The notes beneath the pieces were generated by a model, which worked only from the letters and a program-made list of their open reading frames with translations, was not told where the DNA came from and made no database searches. From Lachnospiraceae bacterium (GTDB lineage: Bacteria; Bacillota; Clostridia; Lachnospirales; Lachnospiraceae), in the NCBI GenBank assembly GCA_030825115.1, contig JAPJQL010000010.1, forward strand, positions 27,683 through 91,682: a stretch of 64,000 nucleotides of DNA, given 5' to 3'. Shown piece after piece: positions 52,953-61,266 of the stretch (positions are counted from its first letter, which is position 1; every line of letters starts with the position of its first letter). The position numbers were made by a program, and so were the translations under genes.

Positions 52953-53396
52953 CTATGCGACCGGAAGCTTCATCACAATCTTAACAAAAGACTGCTCCTC
53001 TGAAGTATGGGAAACCGGTTTATGCCCGTCATGCGGAAATGCCATATAGAACATGCCTTCCGAAATCTTCATCACATGATCAAAGCTGCCCGTCAGCCGC
53101 TCTGCGTCTTTTTCCGGATTATATTCAACAGCCGTAGTCAAATCCGTAATATCTGACCATGCCACTTCTTCGCTGCCTTCCACGATGATCTGAACATCAA
53201 CATATTTGCGATGTGCCTCAAAAGTTCCCTCTTCCAGCGGTTTGGTACTGCCTTTTTGAATCATAAAATAGCCGCCATCAAAATCATATTTTCCTATCTC
53301 ATAAGAAGATAGTGCCTTTACTGCTTCCATTCCATTTCGAAGATTATGGACCAGAAGCTCATATAAAAAAATATTATCTATTTTATCTATAACCAT
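52953..53396 (-). CDS. YhcH/YjgK/YiaL family protein
   Basis: This 147-residue cytoplasmic cupin-like protein carries family patterns FDGGYFMIQKGSTKP, FEAHRKYVDVQIIVEGSEE and FYMAFPHDGHKP. Relatives are sugar-acid or sialic acid anomerase-like proteins and the small subunit of evolved beta-galactosidase. It is the last gene of the acid-sugar operon and supports a sugar-derived substrate. Residue pattern does not identify the sugar. Confidence 0.85.
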   Translation of the reverse strand: MVIDKIDNIFLYELLVHNLRNGMEAVKALSSYEIGKYDFDGGYFMIQKGSTKPLEEGTFEAHRKYVDVQIIVEGSEEVAWSDITDLTTAVEYNPEKDAERLTGSFDHVMKISEGMFYMAFPHDGHKPVSHTSEEQSFVKIVMKLPVA

Positions 53397-53431
53397 AGCT
53401 GCCCCCGTTTATCCAGAACCGATGGCTGCCA

Positions 53432-55375
53432 TTAGGCAGCCACCCGTTCTGTTGTTTTTTGTTTCCTCTTTTGCATATAGAAATACACTAAAATCACAGC
53501 TCCCAACGGAATCCCAACCACTGTTGTAATCGTCTCCGGGATAATGATAAAGACCGCAACACAAGCCAGTAGCACACGGATAGCCGGTTTCTCAATCGAA
53601 ATAAACATATAACCTGAAATACCAGCTGCCAAAAAAATGATGCCATATGCCATAATTGCTGTATTAGCCACCGTCTGCATTACCGTACCCTGAAGCAGCA
53701 GTGATGGATGGAATACGAACACGTATGGAGTAAGGAAGGAGACCAGAGCATAGGCAAATGCCGTCCATCCAGTTTTCCACGAGCTCGCCCCTGCAATACC
53801 GGCAGCCGTAAAAGATGCCAGACACACCGGCGGTGTAATCTGTGCAATAACACCAAAGTAGAAGATAAACATATTTGCCGGAAGCGGGTCAATTCCAAGA
53901 GAAACCAGCGTCGAACAAAACAGGATATTGGCAATCAGGTATGCCGCAACTGTCGGCAGTGCCATTCCTAAAAGCATACAGCCAAGCATAGTAATAATCA
54001 ATGCCAGCGCCAGACTGGAACTTCCAGTTGAAGATATAATCTTTGCCAATTTGTTTGCAACACCCGACTGTACCACAATACCAATCATAATACCACATGC
54101 TGCAGTAGGAATTGCAATGCCATATGCCTGTTTGCTGGCATCTAAAGCCGCATCCAAAAATCCGCTGATACTCATACGATTTTCTTTCGAAATGAAGCTA
54201 ACGATAATCGCAAGAGCAGTTCCTACCAATGCCGCTCTCGTCAAAGAGCTTCCCATAAATATCATTACAACCAGCACAATAATAGGCGATAACTGATATA
54301 ATCTTGGCTTAATCGGAGCAGATTCATATATTACGCTCTGGTCTTTTGCAGTCATCTGTTTTTTCTTTGCAAGAAAATGGACTAAAGCAAATACAGAGCC
54401 ATAGTACGCCAGAGCCGGGATAATAGCCGCCATGGCAATCCTGGTATAGCTGATACCAATCATTTCTGCCATTATAAATGCGCCGACACCCATGATTGGA
54501 GGCATAATCTGTCCACCGGTAGAAGCAATTGCCTCAATCGCACCTGCCTGATGCGGCTCATATCCAGCCTTTTTCATTAACGGAATCGTCATAACACCGG
54601 TACTGGTCACGTTAGCAACCGCAGAACCGGAAATCATTCCCATCAGACCAGAAGATACCACAGCTGCCTTAGCCGGTCCACCTGCAGTCTTGTCACTCAG
54701 TTTCATTCCCAAGTCAATCAATACCTGTCCACCGCCGCATACTGCAAAAAATGCACCAAACATGAGGAAGTAGAATAACGTATTCACTGAGGAAGATAAC
54801 GGCGATCCAAGGATACCATTGGTGTCCATCACCATGACCTCGCCAAATCCCTGCCAGGACATTCCACGGAATTTAAACAAGCCTGGAATATGCTGCCCAA
54901 CAAATGCATAGGCAATGAAAATACAGATAAAAATAAACAGGTTCATACCCATAAATCTACGTACTGCTTCCATAACAATAAACAGCAGAACATACGCGCA
55001 GAGCAGATCCGATGTAGTCATACTGTCCACATTATAAATGCGGTTCTGCAGGTAAGTCAGGTTGTTAATGAAGTAATATGCACAGTAACATACGCCTGCT
55101 AACAATATCACATCATAAACCCACGCCAGAGTCTTGCTCCATTTGCTCTTGCAAGTATCTGCTACTGGTTTATGTAAAAACGCAAAACCAAGGCATAAGC
55201 ACAGATGTACCGGAACCTGGATCCACTTATCCAGCGGTCTCACCAATGCGATGTAAAGCTGAAACGCAAACAGCACTACTGTCAGAGCAATCAGCGTACC
55301 GTACCGCCAAGTTGGAAGGCTGGCAAATTTACTTTTAGGTTTTTGCTGCTTCTCAACATTTGTTGCTTCACTCAT
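53432..55375 (-). CDS. TRAP transporter fused permease (TAXI type)
   Basis: This membrane protein of about 647 residues has some fifteen hydrophobic helices. The small (DctQ-like) and large (DctM-like) subunits are fused into one chain, as usual for TAXI systems. Typical motifs are GSAVANVTSTGVMTIPLMKKAGY and IMPPIMGVGAFIMAEMIG. The frame is open to 55426, but GGAGG stands 8 bases before the ATG at 55375. It imports the ligand of the TAXI binding protein directly upstream using an ion gradient. Confidence 0.92.
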   Translation of the reverse strand: MSEATNVEKQQKPKSKFASLPTWRYGTLIALTVVLFAFQLYIALVRPLDKWIQVPVHLCLCLGFAFLHKPVADTCKSKWSKTLAWVYDVILLAGVCYCAYYFINNLTYLQNRIYNVDSMTTSDLLCAYVLLFIVMEAVRRFMGMNLFIFICIFIAYAFVGQHIPGLFKFRGMSWQGFGEVMVMDTNGILGSPLSSSVNTLFYFLMFGAFFAVCGGGQVLIDLGMKLSDKTAGGPAKAAVVSSGLMGMISGSAVANVTSTGVMTIPLMKKAGYEPHQAGAIEAIASTGGQIMPPIMGVGAFIMAEMIGISYTRIAMAAIIPALAYYGSVFALVHFLAKKKQMTAKDQSVIYESAPIKPRLYQLSPIIVLVVMIFMGSSLTRAALVGTALAIIVSFISKENRMSISGFLDAALDASKQAYGIAIPTAACGIMIGIVVQSGVANKLAKIISSTGSSSLALALIITMLGCMLLGMALPTVAAYLIANILFCSTLVSLGIDPLPANMFIFYFGVIAQITPPVCLASFTAAGIAGASSWKTGWTAFAYALVSFLTPYVFVFHPSLLLQGTVMQTVANTAIMAYGIIFLAAGISGYMFISIEKPAIRVLLACVAVFIIIPETITTVVGIPLGAVILVYFYMQKRKQKTTERVAA

Positions 55376-55438
55376 TTTCCATTCCTCCATTTTCAGGAAA
55401 GGGAGATTTGACATCCCCCAATCCATTTTCGTTATGTC

Positions 55439-56524
55439 TTATTTGATATATCCGGCTTCTTTAAAGTATTTTTCTGCACCCGGGTGTAAGTCAAGTCCGC
55501 CAATCTTTTCGGATTCCCAGCAAGTTGCAGGATCAAACGGATCGATGGAACCCAGAATAGAAACCAGGTAATCTCTGTTTTCACACATGGTTTTTGTCAT
55601 CCAGTAAACTACATCCTCATCCAAGTCAGTTCTTACAAACAGACAGTCCGGAGTACCTGCATTGATGATTTCCTCAGTCTGACCCTTCCAGGAATTTGCC
55701 GGGATAGTGATTTTCTGGAAACCTTTTTCATTTACAAAATAATCCAGGGTAGCATCTTCCCACTGATTGAACTGTACGTCGCAGGTCATAGCAATCTCAG
55801 TCATAGTGGAGGAGTTGATGGAAGTATGATCTAACATAAAATCAAGTTTTCCATCTTTTACCATAGAGGACAGGTCGGAGCCGCCGCCATGAACTACATC
55901 ACCGCCCCAGGATTTTATATCCTCTTCACTGGTGCCAAGATACTCTAACAAAATCTGTACCACTTCATTATCCATCGAGCCTACCGGACTACAACCAATA
56001 CGAATCGGAAGTTTCTGACGAATTGCTTCCTCTATGGTATTTACATTATATTTATCAATAAATGATTTCGTCAGGAAGTTTACAGCCGATACGTTAGTCA
56101 GACCGCCAATCATTGCGGAATAGCCCGTTACCGGAGGTTTACCAAGCGTACCATCTTCAAATGCCCATTTTGCCGGCGCACCGTTGATAAAGGATACATC
56201 GGTTTTTCCCTGCTCGAACAGATACGGAGCCCCCATTCCACCAGGAGAAATCGGCTGTACATCCACTGTGCCAATCCCATTGGCTTCCCAAAGTTTTGCA
56301 AGCTCTGCTGATAAATTATAGTTGCTGGTTCCAACCTCATGTGTTGCGAATAAAATCGTTGCATTCAAGCCTGCATCCTGCGCTGCTTCGGTTTCTTCTT
56401 TCACCTTTCCCTCCGTCGCAGCCGTGGTTGCCGTGGCACTTGCCCCATCGTTGCATGCCGCCAGGCTCATTGCCATCATCGTAGATAATCCTAATGCGAT
56501 AACCTTCTTTAAATTCTTTTTCAT
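55439..56524 (-). CDS. TAXI-family TRAP transporter substrate-binding protein
   Basis: This exported protein of about 361 residues has a signal peptide with a lipobox-like LAAC (Cys24 from the chosen start). The TAXI pattern follows: NLSAELAKLWEANGIGTVDVQP, then INGAPAKWAFEDG and IRIGCSPVGSMDNEVVQ. GGAGG precedes the ATG at 56524. Binds the substrate outside the cell and passes it to the fused permease. TAXI proteins usually bind organic acids; here a four-carbon sugar acid is the best guess from the neighbours. Confidence 0.9.
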   Translation of the reverse strand: MKKNLKKVIALGLSTMMAMSLAACNDGASATATTAATEGKVKEETEAAQDAGLNATILFATHEVGTSNYNLSAELAKLWEANGIGTVDVQPISPGGMGAPYLFEQGKTDVSFINGAPAKWAFEDGTLGKPPVTGYSAMIGGLTNVSAVNFLTKSFIDKYNVNTIEEAIRQKLPIRIGCSPVGSMDNEVVQILLEYLGTSEEDIKSWGGDVVHGGGSDLSSMVKDGKLDFMLDHTSINSSTMTEIAMTCDVQFNQWEDATLDYFVNEKGFQKITIPANSWKGQTEEIINAGTPDCLFVRTDLDEDVVYWMTKTMCENRDYLVSILGSIDPFDPATCWESEKIGGLDLHPGAEKYFKEAGYIK

Positions 56525-56540
56525 CCCTTCATCCTCCACT

Positions 56541-57590
56541 TTACTTTGTTTGTTTTTGCTTGTTGCTTTTTGCTAAACGAACCCCATAATCAATGGCATT
56601 CATTAAACTCAACTCATTTGCGACGCCCTTCCCCGCCTGATCAAAGGCAGTTCCATGGTCTACCGAAGAGCGCACGATCGGAAGTCCCAATGTGATGTTC
56701 ACGCCTGCCACGGCATCCCATTTCCCTTCTGCCTCGTTATAGACAAATCCTACGACCTTTAACGGGATATGTCCCTGGTCGTGGTACATCGCCACCACGA
56801 TATCATACCATCCGCCCCTTGCTTTTGAGAAGATGGTATCTGGCGGAACCGGACCGTCTGCACAGATTCCCTCTGCTTTTGCCGCCTCGATCGCCGGTGT
56901 GATCTCTTCGATCTCCTCGCTTCCGAACATGCCGTTCTCACCGCTGTGCGGATTGAGCCCTGCGACTCCCACTTTTGGATGTTCGATGCCAAGATCCAGG
57001 CATGCCTGGTTGGCAATGCGGATCACTTCTAAAACCCGCTCCTTCTTTACGCGGTCACAAGCCACACGCAGCGGCACGTGGGTCGATACGTGTACGACCC
57101 GCAGATTTTCGTGGGCCAGCATCATCGTATATTTCTTTGTCCCGGTAAAGTCTGCATAAATCTCGGTATGACCGGAATAATGATGACCGGCCAGATTTAC
57201 CGCTTCCTTGTTGAATGCATTCGTAACGGTTCCGTCCACCTCGCCTGCCATCGCCAGCTCGATCACCTTTTTCACATACTGGAATGCCGCCTCGCCTGCC
57301 ATCGCCGACACTTTGCCCCGCTCCAGTTTATCTGCATCCACCAGTTTCATATCGTAGACATCAATGGTTCCGCACTCATATCTCGCCTCGGACACCGATG
57401 ACACTGCGCGGATCCTGATGTCTTCCATCCCGACGATCTTCACCGCCGCTTCCATAACCGACGCATCTCCAATGACGATGGGATTGCACATCTCATAAAT
57501 CTCCGGCTTCGCCAGCGCTTTTACCGTAATCTCCGGTCCGATGCTCGCCGGGTCGCCCATTGTGATGCCAATGATCAATTTTTCGCTCAT
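56541..57590 (-). CDS. pdxA2: PdxA-family dehydrogenase (PdxA2, acid-sugar phosphate type)
   Basis: This 349-residue NAD-dependent dehydrogenase/decarboxylase has the family start GITMGDPASIGPEI, metal-binding HHYSGHTE and the C-terminal MYHDQGHIPLKV. PdxA acts in vitamin B6 synthesis, whereas PdxA2 oxidises and decarboxylates 4-phospho-D-threonate or erythronate to dihydroxyacetone phosphate. No other vitamin B6 gene is here; the acid-sugar kinase in the same operon favours PdxA2. Confidence 0.85.
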   Translation of the reverse strand: MSEKLIIGITMGDPASIGPEITVKALAKPEIYEMCNPIVIGDASVMEAAVKIVGMEDIRIRAVSSVSEARYECGTIDVYDMKLVDADKLERGKVSAMAGEAAFQYVKKVIELAMAGEVDGTVTNAFNKEAVNLAGHHYSGHTEIYADFTGTKKYTMMLAHENLRVVHVSTHVPLRVACDRVKKERVLEVIRIANQACLDLGIEHPKVGVAGLNPHSGENGMFGSEEIEEITPAIEAAKAEGICADGPVPPDTIFSKARGGWYDIVVAMYHDQGHIPLKVVGFVYNEAEGKWDAVAGVNITLGLPIVRSSVDHGTAFDQAGKGVANELSLMNAIDYGVRLAKSNKQKQTK

Positions 57591-57647
57591 CGCGTTCCTC
57601 CTGTTTCCTTATCCGGCGTTTGCCGGTCTTTCGCTTCTAAACAGGCT

Positions 57648-58544
57648 TTATGCCATCCCCAGCTCCTTGTTTTCTTCCAGGACTTTTTTGATCGCCTGGA
57701 TGCCTTCTTCCGGCACCTGGTTAAACGGAGCACGGCACTTGCCGACCGGATATCCCAAAAGACCGACCGCCGTTTTCACGATAGTGTTTGGATTACCATA
57801 TTTAAAGCAGTTGCGGAAGGTGCGGATGGCATCCTGCGCTTTTCTCGCCCCGTCCAAATCGCCCGCCACGAATTTATCATAGATGGACGCCATGTTTTTC
57901 GGATACACATTGGCGCATCCTGCGATGCCGCCCGCTCCGCCTGCCAGCAGGTTCCAGAGGATCAGGGAATCGTTGCCGGACAATACGGCAAAGCCTTCCA
58001 CATCCCTGGTCTGCTCGATATACTGGAGCATATTGTCAAAGTTCCCGGAGCTGTCCTTTGCCCCAACGATGTTGTCAATCTTTGCCAGCTTCGCCACCGT
58101 CGCCGGAGCGATCGCATTGCCGGTTCTCGCCGGAATATTGTAGAGGACGATCGGCATGTCGACTGCCTCGGCCACCGTCTTATAGTGCTCGTACAGTTCG
58201 TTCTGGGAAGCAGCCGCAAAGGACGGGGTGATGATGGATAAAACGTCTGCCCCGAGGGACTTTGCCATCTGAGACTGTCTGATCGTGTCTTTGGTGCTGA
58301 TGCAGCCGGTCCCTGCATACACCGGAACGCGGCCATGTGTCTCTTCGATCACGATAGAAAGAACCTGCTCTTTTTCTGCTTCGTTTAATATGTATCCTTC
58401 GCCGTTGGTGCCAAACGGGAACAATCCGTGTACTCCCGCCTCGATCTGCCGGTTTACCTGATTTTTCAGTTCCTGCTCATTGATGCTCTCATCCTCATTC
58501 ATCGGGGTGATGATCGGCGGGATGATCCCTTTGATTTCTACCAT
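57648..58544 (-). CDS. DapA-family aldolase/synthase
   Basis: The 298-residue TIM-barrel enzyme has Schiff-base Lys163 (GAKDSSGN), Tyr135 in YNIPARTG, and GTNGEG at 45-50 in place of the GTTGE of true dihydrodipicolinate synthase. Thus a sugar-acid or pyruvate aldolase is more likely than lysine synthesis. It lies between the alcohol dehydrogenase and PdxA2 in the catabolic operon. A short GC-rich hairpin (CCGGC/GCCGG, 57613-57626) follows the gene. Confidence 0.8.
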   Translation of the reverse strand: MVEIKGIIPPIITPMNEDESINEQELKNQVNRQIEAGVHGLFPFGTNGEGYILNEAEKEQVLSIVIEETHGRVPVYAGTGCISTKDTIRQSQMAKSLGADVLSIITPSFAAASQNELYEHYKTVAEAVDMPIVLYNIPARTGNAIAPATVAKLAKIDNIVGAKDSSGNFDNMLQYIEQTRDVEGFAVLSGNDSLILWNLLAGGAGGIAGCANVYPKNMASIYDKFVAGDLDGARKAQDAIRTFRNCFKYGNPNTIVKTAVGLLGYPVGKCRAPFNQVPEEGIQAIKKVLEENKELGMA

Positions 58545-58576
58545 TGTCTCCTCCTCTTCCCTTTCGGTTGCTTTAT

Positions 58577-59734
58577 TTACATAATCTCCAGATATAATGC
58601 TCTCGCATCGTCTGCAGTTACTTCCCTCATGTTGTTGACCAGAAGCCTCTGCACATCCATGCCGGATGCCACAAGGATCTCCAGGTCTTCTTTCGGAACT
58701 CCATAGTCTTTCAGGCTGGTCGGAATCTCCAGATGCTTCACAATCTCATCCAGGCGGTTGATAAGCCAGGCGGATTTCTCTTCCGTGCCCAGGGATACAT
58801 CCTGTCCCCGCGCCACTCTGTCATAAGCGGCTGCGAAACGCTCCCGGCATGCCGGCTCGTTGAATTTCATCACCGGAACCAGCATCATGGCGTTGGAGAC
58901 ACCGTGGGGGATGTGGTATTTCCCGCCCAGCGGATACGACAGAGCGTGTACCGCGGTAGTGCCGGAAGCAGTAATCGCGATTCCTGCGTAAAATGCCGCA
59001 ACCAGCATTTTATTTTTTGCATCCAGGGCATCCGGATCATCGCAGGCCGCTTCGATATTGTTAAGGATCAAGTCCAGCGCCTCCAGTGCGAAGGTATCGC
59101 TGAACGGGTTTGCTTTTTTTGAAGTGTAGCACTCGATGGCGTGGGCCAGAGCATCGACTCCGGTAGCCGCAGCAATCTTCCTCGGCAGTTTTTTGATCAT
59201 CTCGGCATCCAGAATGACCGCGTCTGCGATCATCGCCGGATTGACAATGCCAACCTTCAGCTCCTTCTCCGGCACTGCCACGATGCTGTTCGGGGTTGCC
59301 TCTGCCCCGGTCCCTGCGGTCGTCGGGATCATCAGGCTGCGGATGCATTTTTTGCCCAGCAGCGGATCGTCCAGCAAATCCCGCACCCCATATTCATCCG
59401 TGGCAAGGATGGAAGCCAGCTTGGCGATGTCCATCACGCTGCCGCCGCCGACTGCGACGATAAAATCAGCTCCGCTCTCCCGAAAACGGTCAACCACGGC
59501 CTGCGCCTCGTCGCAGGTGGGTTCTGCGGGCAGGTCATCCAATATCACGACTTCGGCTCCCGTTTCTTTTATCAGAGAGAGAGGAAGGTCTAACAGTCCT
59601 GCTCCGATGATTCCCTTATCGGTAAATACCGCCACTTTCCCGGTATCCTTTCCGAGCACCGCCGGAATCTGGCTGAGTGCGTGTTCGCCGCTGTATACCG
59701 CCTGCGGCATTTTTAGATTATAACTGGTTAACAT
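58577..59734 (-). CDS. Iron-containing alcohol dehydrogenase
   Basis: The 385-residue family III dehydrogenase has the NAD-binding loop VGGGSVMDIAK, and metal ligands in DALAHAIECY and HALSYPLGGKYHIPHG. Starts within the last 17 bases of the kinase gene. The family acts on alcohols, aldehydes or hydroxy acids; in this operon it may reduce an aldehyde made by the aldolase or oxidise a hydroxy acid. Confidence 0.9.
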   Translation of the reverse strand: MLTSYNLKMPQAVYSGEHALSQIPAVLGKDTGKVAVFTDKGIIGAGLLDLPLSLIKETGAEVVILDDLPAEPTCDEAQAVVDRFRESGADFIVAVGGGSVMDIAKLASILATDEYGVRDLLDDPLLGKKCIRSLMIPTTAGTGAEATPNSIVAVPEKELKVGIVNPAMIADAVILDAEMIKKLPRKIAAATGVDALAHAIECYTSKKANPFSDTFALEALDLILNNIEAACDDPDALDAKNKMLVAAFYAGIAITASGTTAVHALSYPLGGKYHIPHGVSNAMMLVPVMKFNEPACRERFAAAYDRVARGQDVSLGTEEKSAWLINRLDEIVKHLEIPTSLKDYGVPKEDLEILVASGMDVQRLLVNNMREVTADDARALYLEIM

Positions 59735-61010
59735 AATTTATCTCCTCTTTTCCTTCCATAATCTTTTCTGCCAGTTCCGATAAAAGCCCTTCTCCTCCAA
59801 ATCCGCCCGACTTGGAAATGACCTCGTAGCTTCTGCCGTGAATCTCAAATCGGGAGAGGACCGTACCCGGCGCCATCTCACAGATCGGGGTCATCTCATA
59901 TACCTGGATCTGGTTCATAAAACCCAGCAGAGAATCGCCCCCGGTTATCAACATCGTCCGCTTTACGCCGCCGTCCACGAGTTTTTTCACCAGATATCCC
60001 AGCGTTGTGGCAATCCGTACCCGAAGCTCGTCAAGTGAAATCCCGTGCTCTCTGGCATAGGCAATCGTCTCGGATTCTCCCTGGCCGCCCGGCAGGTCAT
60101 TGGTATCCAGAATGCACAGCGGACATCCCCTGACCGTCTCGATCAGCTCTCGTACCTTTGCCCTGCCCATCTCGGTCTCAAAATAACCCGTCTCAAGCTT
60201 CTGGGGCGGCGTCAGCCGAATCCGCTTAAATCCATTCTGCTCTGCCCGGTCAAGCTGCCCTCTCGTGATCGGGTTGACGCTTCCACACGCCACCAGAAAT
60301 CCCGGCGTGAAATCCGGTATAGAAGGAGCAGGTCCGGTAAGACCAAGAAGCTCCGGCAGCGTTTCTGCCATCCCGGCGCAGCCCGCAATCGTCGTGAGCT
60401 GTCCTGCCGTACTCAGCTTGGCTGCCAGACTCTGTAATTCTTCGTCTGTCTCTGCGTCGTAGACAGCTATCACCGGCTGTTCCTGCGCCGCCATCACCTG
60501 GCCATCCGTCACAACCATGACCGGAACCTGGCTCTGGTCGGCAATCATCTCTGCGATATCCGAACGGGTGACCGGCTCAAACGGGTCTTTTCCAAATACG
60601 CTTTCCGTCACCGGAACCCCGTCGATGTAGTGGATGCCCTGCCTCGTCGTCCTGCCCATCTTTGGAAACGCAGGAAGGAAATGAAGCACCCGGCTGCCTG
60701 ACGCGTCAAGTACCGCAGACAACTCACTGCCTATATTGCCACGGAGAGCCGAATCTGTCTTTTTATATATGTAAGCAATCCCTGCCTGCTTTGCCTTCTG
60801 CACGATCCGGTAAACCCGGTCGTAGGCTTCGCTGCTGCTGATATGGCGCGTCTCCGCATCCATCACCAGCACCTGTACCGCCTCACTGGTCTGACCGAAC
60901 TCATATTCATAATCTGTTACGACCTGAACCGAAGCCCCGCTCGCCGCAAACTTCACGCCGGTGTCCAGCGCTCCGGTGAAGTCATCTGCTATGATCAATA
61001 AAGTTGCCAT
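59718..61010 (-). CDS. Four-carbon acid sugar kinase (DUF1537, DtnK/OtnK-like)
   Basis: This ATP-dependent kinase of about 430 residues phosphorylates sugar acids. The N-terminal domain has IADDFTGALDTGVKFA and KKTDSALRGNIGSEL. The C-terminal nucleotide domain has ITGGDSLLGFMNQ and SGGFGGEGLL. The frame is open to 61103, but AGGGGG lies 6 bases before the ATG at 61010, the family start. It is first in the operon and works with PdxA2. Known members act on D-threonate, D-erythronate, or oxo-tetronates. The present specificity is open. Confidence 0.9.
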   Translation of the reverse strand: MATLLIIADDFTGALDTGVKFAASGASVQVVTDYEYEFGQTSEAVQVLVMDAETRHISSSEAYDRVYRIVQKAKQAGIAYIYKKTDSALRGNIGSELSAVLDASGSRVLHFLPAFPKMGRTTRQGIHYIDGVPVTESVFGKDPFEPVTRSDIAEMIADQSQVPVMVVTDGQVMAAQEQPVIAVYDAETDEELQSLAAKLSTAGQLTTIAGCAGMAETLPELLGLTGPAPSIPDFTPGFLVACGSVNPITRGQLDRAEQNGFKRIRLTPPQKLETGYFETEMGRAKVRELIETVRGCPLCILDTNDLPGGQGESETIAYAREHGISLDELRVRIATTLGYLVKKLVDGGVKRTMLITGGDSLLGFMNQIQVYEMTPICEMAPGTVLSRFEIHGRSYEVISKSGGFGGEGLLSELAEKIMEGKEEINYVNQL

Positions 61011-61032
61011 CGATATCCCCCTCATCCCGATA

Positions 61033-61049
61033 TGTTTCATTTTTAAACA
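61033..61049. promoter_or_regulatory. Operator copy 3 in the kinase leader
   Basis: TGTTTCA-TTT-TTAAACA is a degenerate copy (one mismatch) of the palindrome at 61210-61226. It lies downstream of the expected kinase transcription start, 22 bases before the ATG, where binding would hinder transcription. Confidence 0.5.
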
Positions 61050-61101
61050 CTCGTCATTTTTTATCTGGGAACTATTTTTCTTGTTTTCTGTTGTTTGTTC
61101 C

Positions 61102-61130
61102 ATTTTACTAACAATTTACGGCTTTGGCAA
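61102..61130 (-). promoter_or_regulatory. Promoter of the acid-sugar operon
   Basis: TTGCCA (61125-61130) and TAAAAT (61102-61107) on the minus strand are spaced by 17 bases. No sigma-54 (-24/-12) element was found. Confidence 0.65.
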
Positions 61131-61149
61131 TCGTTTTTCGCCACTTTTT

Positions 61150-61166
61150 TGTTTCTATTTGAAACA
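61150..61166. promoter_or_regulatory. Operator copy 2, upstream of the acid-sugar promoter
   Basis: TGTTTCT-ATT-TGAAACA is centred about 60 bases upstream of the expected start of the kinase transcript, a usual activator position. Its centre is 60 bases from copy 1. Confidence 0.65.
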
Positions 61167-61180
61167 TTTTTGCTTCTGTC

Positions 61181-61209
61181 TGGACTTTTTTATTTCATTA
61201 TGTTACAAT
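61181..61209 (+). promoter_or_regulatory. Promoter of the PrpR-like regulator
   Basis: TGGACT (61181-61186) and TACAAT (61204-61209) are spaced by 17 bases. Operator copy 1 starts at the next base. Confidence 0.6.
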
Positions 61210-61226
61210 TGTTTCAACATGAAACA
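61210..61226. promoter_or_regulatory. Operator copy 1 at the regulator's own start site
   Basis: TGTTTCA-ACA-TGAAACA is a perfect 7-3-7 inverted repeat that abuts the -10 and covers the transcription start of the regulator gene. Binding should repress the regulator itself. Confidence 0.7.
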
Positions 61227-61266
61227 TGTCGATATGAATCAGATACTGTTTTGAAAAGGAGATTTT

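Noticed and set aside
56541..57590. Vitamin B6 pathway PdxA
   Set aside because: No other pyridoxal phosphate gene is near, and the operon contains a DUF1537 kinase, which points to PdxA2.
57648..58544. True dihydrodipicolinate synthase (lysine synthesis)
   Set aside because: The GTTGE motif is changed to GTNGE and the gene is inside a catabolic operon with no lysine genes.
61011..61266. Sigma-54 promoter for the acid-sugar operon
   Set aside because: No GG-N10-GC type element was found in the spacer. A sigma-A promoter with 17-base spacing is present and the regulator lacks GAFTGA.
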